A stretch of DNA of 13,968 bases from Bacteroidales bacterium (lineage in GTDB: Bacteria; Bacteroidota; Bacteroidia; Bacteroidales; UBA4181), in the NCBI GenBank assembly GCA_031264715.1, contig JAISDP010000019.1:1-13968 (forward strand). The letters run 5' to 3'. Below are positions 13,382 through 13,968 of this stretch, piece after piece. The notes beneath the pieces are model-generated. The model saw only the letters and a program-made list of their open reading frames with translations. It ran no database searches and was not told where the DNA came from. How positions within the stretch are numbered: position 1 is the stretch's first letter; each line of letters begins with the position of its first letter. The position numbers were made by a program, and so were the translations under genes.

Positions 13382-13968
13382 ATGACTTTCGAAGAATTAA
13401 ATATCTCGCCTTCCATTCTCAAGGCTTTATACGAGTTGGGATTCGAACAGCCCATGCCCGTGCAGGAAAAAGTGGTTCCGCTCCTGCTCGAAAACGCAAC
13501 CGACATCGTTGCCCTGGCGCAGACAGGTACCGGCAAAACGGCGGCTTTCGGCATCCCGGTTATTCAGCAAATCGACCTTGAATCCCGACATACGCAGGCA
13601 TTAATCCTGGCGCCTACACGCGAATTGTGCGTACAAATTACCGATGATTTGCAGGATTATGCCCGGTATGTGGATAATATTCATATCCTTGCCGTTTATG
13701 GCGGCGCAAGCATCGAGCGGCAAATCAGCGCCCTGAAGAAAGGCGTACACATCATTGTGGCCACTCCCGGCCGCCTGTGCGACCTGATCAACCGCAAAGC
13801 CGCCAGACTGGAACACGTGAGCAAGGTAGTCCTCGACGAAGCCGACGAGATGCTCCATATGGGCTTTGTGGACAGTATCAACGAGATACTTGCAAAAATT
13901 CCCGACAACCGCAACACATTGTTGTTTTCGGCCACCATGCCTGCGGAAATAGCCACGATTGCCAAAAA
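13382..13968 (+). CDS. DEAD-box ATP-dependent RNA helicase, 5' part
   Basis: The first 195 residues of a cytoplasmic RNA helicase that unwinds RNA duplexes with ATP, in ribosome assembly, mRNA decay or cold adaptation. The gene runs off the right edge. All motifs of the first RecA-like domain appear in order: Q-motif (Phe3 and FEQPMPVQ, 21-28), motif I AQTGTGKT (46-53), Ia PTREL (78-82), GG (107-108), Ib TPGR (128-131), II DEAD (152-155) and III SAT (183-185). The second RecA domain and any C-terminal extension that would separate DeaD/CsdA from RhlE or others are not visible, so no symbol is given. The ATG at 13382 is set by the Q-motif Phe and by a good promoter about 60 bases upstream. Confidence 0.95.
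   Translation, partial: MTFEELNISPSILKALYELGFEQPMPVQEKVVPLLLENATDIVALAQTGTGKTAAFGIPVIQQIDLESRHTQALILAPTRELCVQITDDLQDYARYVDNIHILAVYGGASIERQISALKKGVHIIVATPGRLCDLINRKAARLEHVSKVVLDEADEMLHMGFVDSINEILAKIPDNRNTLLFSATMPAEIATIAK

Noticed and set aside
13084..13554. 156-codon minus-strand ORF through the heptamer repeats
   Set aside because: It spans two real genes and a repeat whose 63-bp period keeps the frame open. Its repeated peptide only mirrors the DNA repeat.

Overview
The window looks like chromosome from a member of the Bacteroidota, most likely the order Bacteroidales. Four lines of evidence agree. Several genes are preceded by the phylum's promoter pattern (-33 TTTG, -7 TAnnTTTG). The exported proteins have short signal peptides ending in Gln, as is common there. 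The tRNA gene has no encoded CCA. A relic of a SusC/RagA-type outer-membrane receptor lies upstream of araB. Genes are moderately GC-rich and the spaces between them are strongly AT-rich.

Layout. Positions 84-1751 (minus) encode ribulokinase (AraB) for L-arabinose use, with a good promoter and a possible operator at 1964-2008. Positions 1752-2578 are a decayed, AT-rich stretch with a SusC-like fragment and small ORFs of doubtful reality. Positions 2579-3520 (plus) encode a stand-alone ketoacyl-ACP synthase III. It converges on a 2001-residue exported alpha-2-macroglobulin with an intact CAEQ thioester motif (3548-9553, minus). Positions 9626-9915 hold the promoter of that gene, three copies of a 14-bp direct repeat, and a tRNA-Arg(CCU) gene (minus) with its own promoter. 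Positions 9980-11623 (minus) encode an exported PhoA-type alkaline phosphatase.

The most unusual part is 11831-13308 on the plus strand. A good promoter leads into a unit containing a 21-bp tandem repeat array (12126-12398, 13 units plus a degenerate one). Fourteen bases after the array ORF comes a 228-residue protein with an FnIII-like C-terminus and no signal peptide. I recognise the protein as a Bacteroidales type of unknown function. The array has an invariant 13-bp core that can fold into a small hairpin, a few variable flanking bases, and open frames on both strands. A second, AT-rich repeat block (heptamers inside a 63-bp higher-order repeat, 13165-13308) follows directly. It supplies the -33 box for a DEAD-box RNA helicase gene (from 13382) that runs off the right edge.

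The genes do not form one pathway. Arabinose catabolism, lipid or polyketide priming, periplasmic defence, phosphate scavenging and RNA metabolism appear as separately transcribed housekeeping or accessory units. The array plus the 228-residue protein is the best candidate for an undescribed system. Its function cannot be read from this sequence alone.
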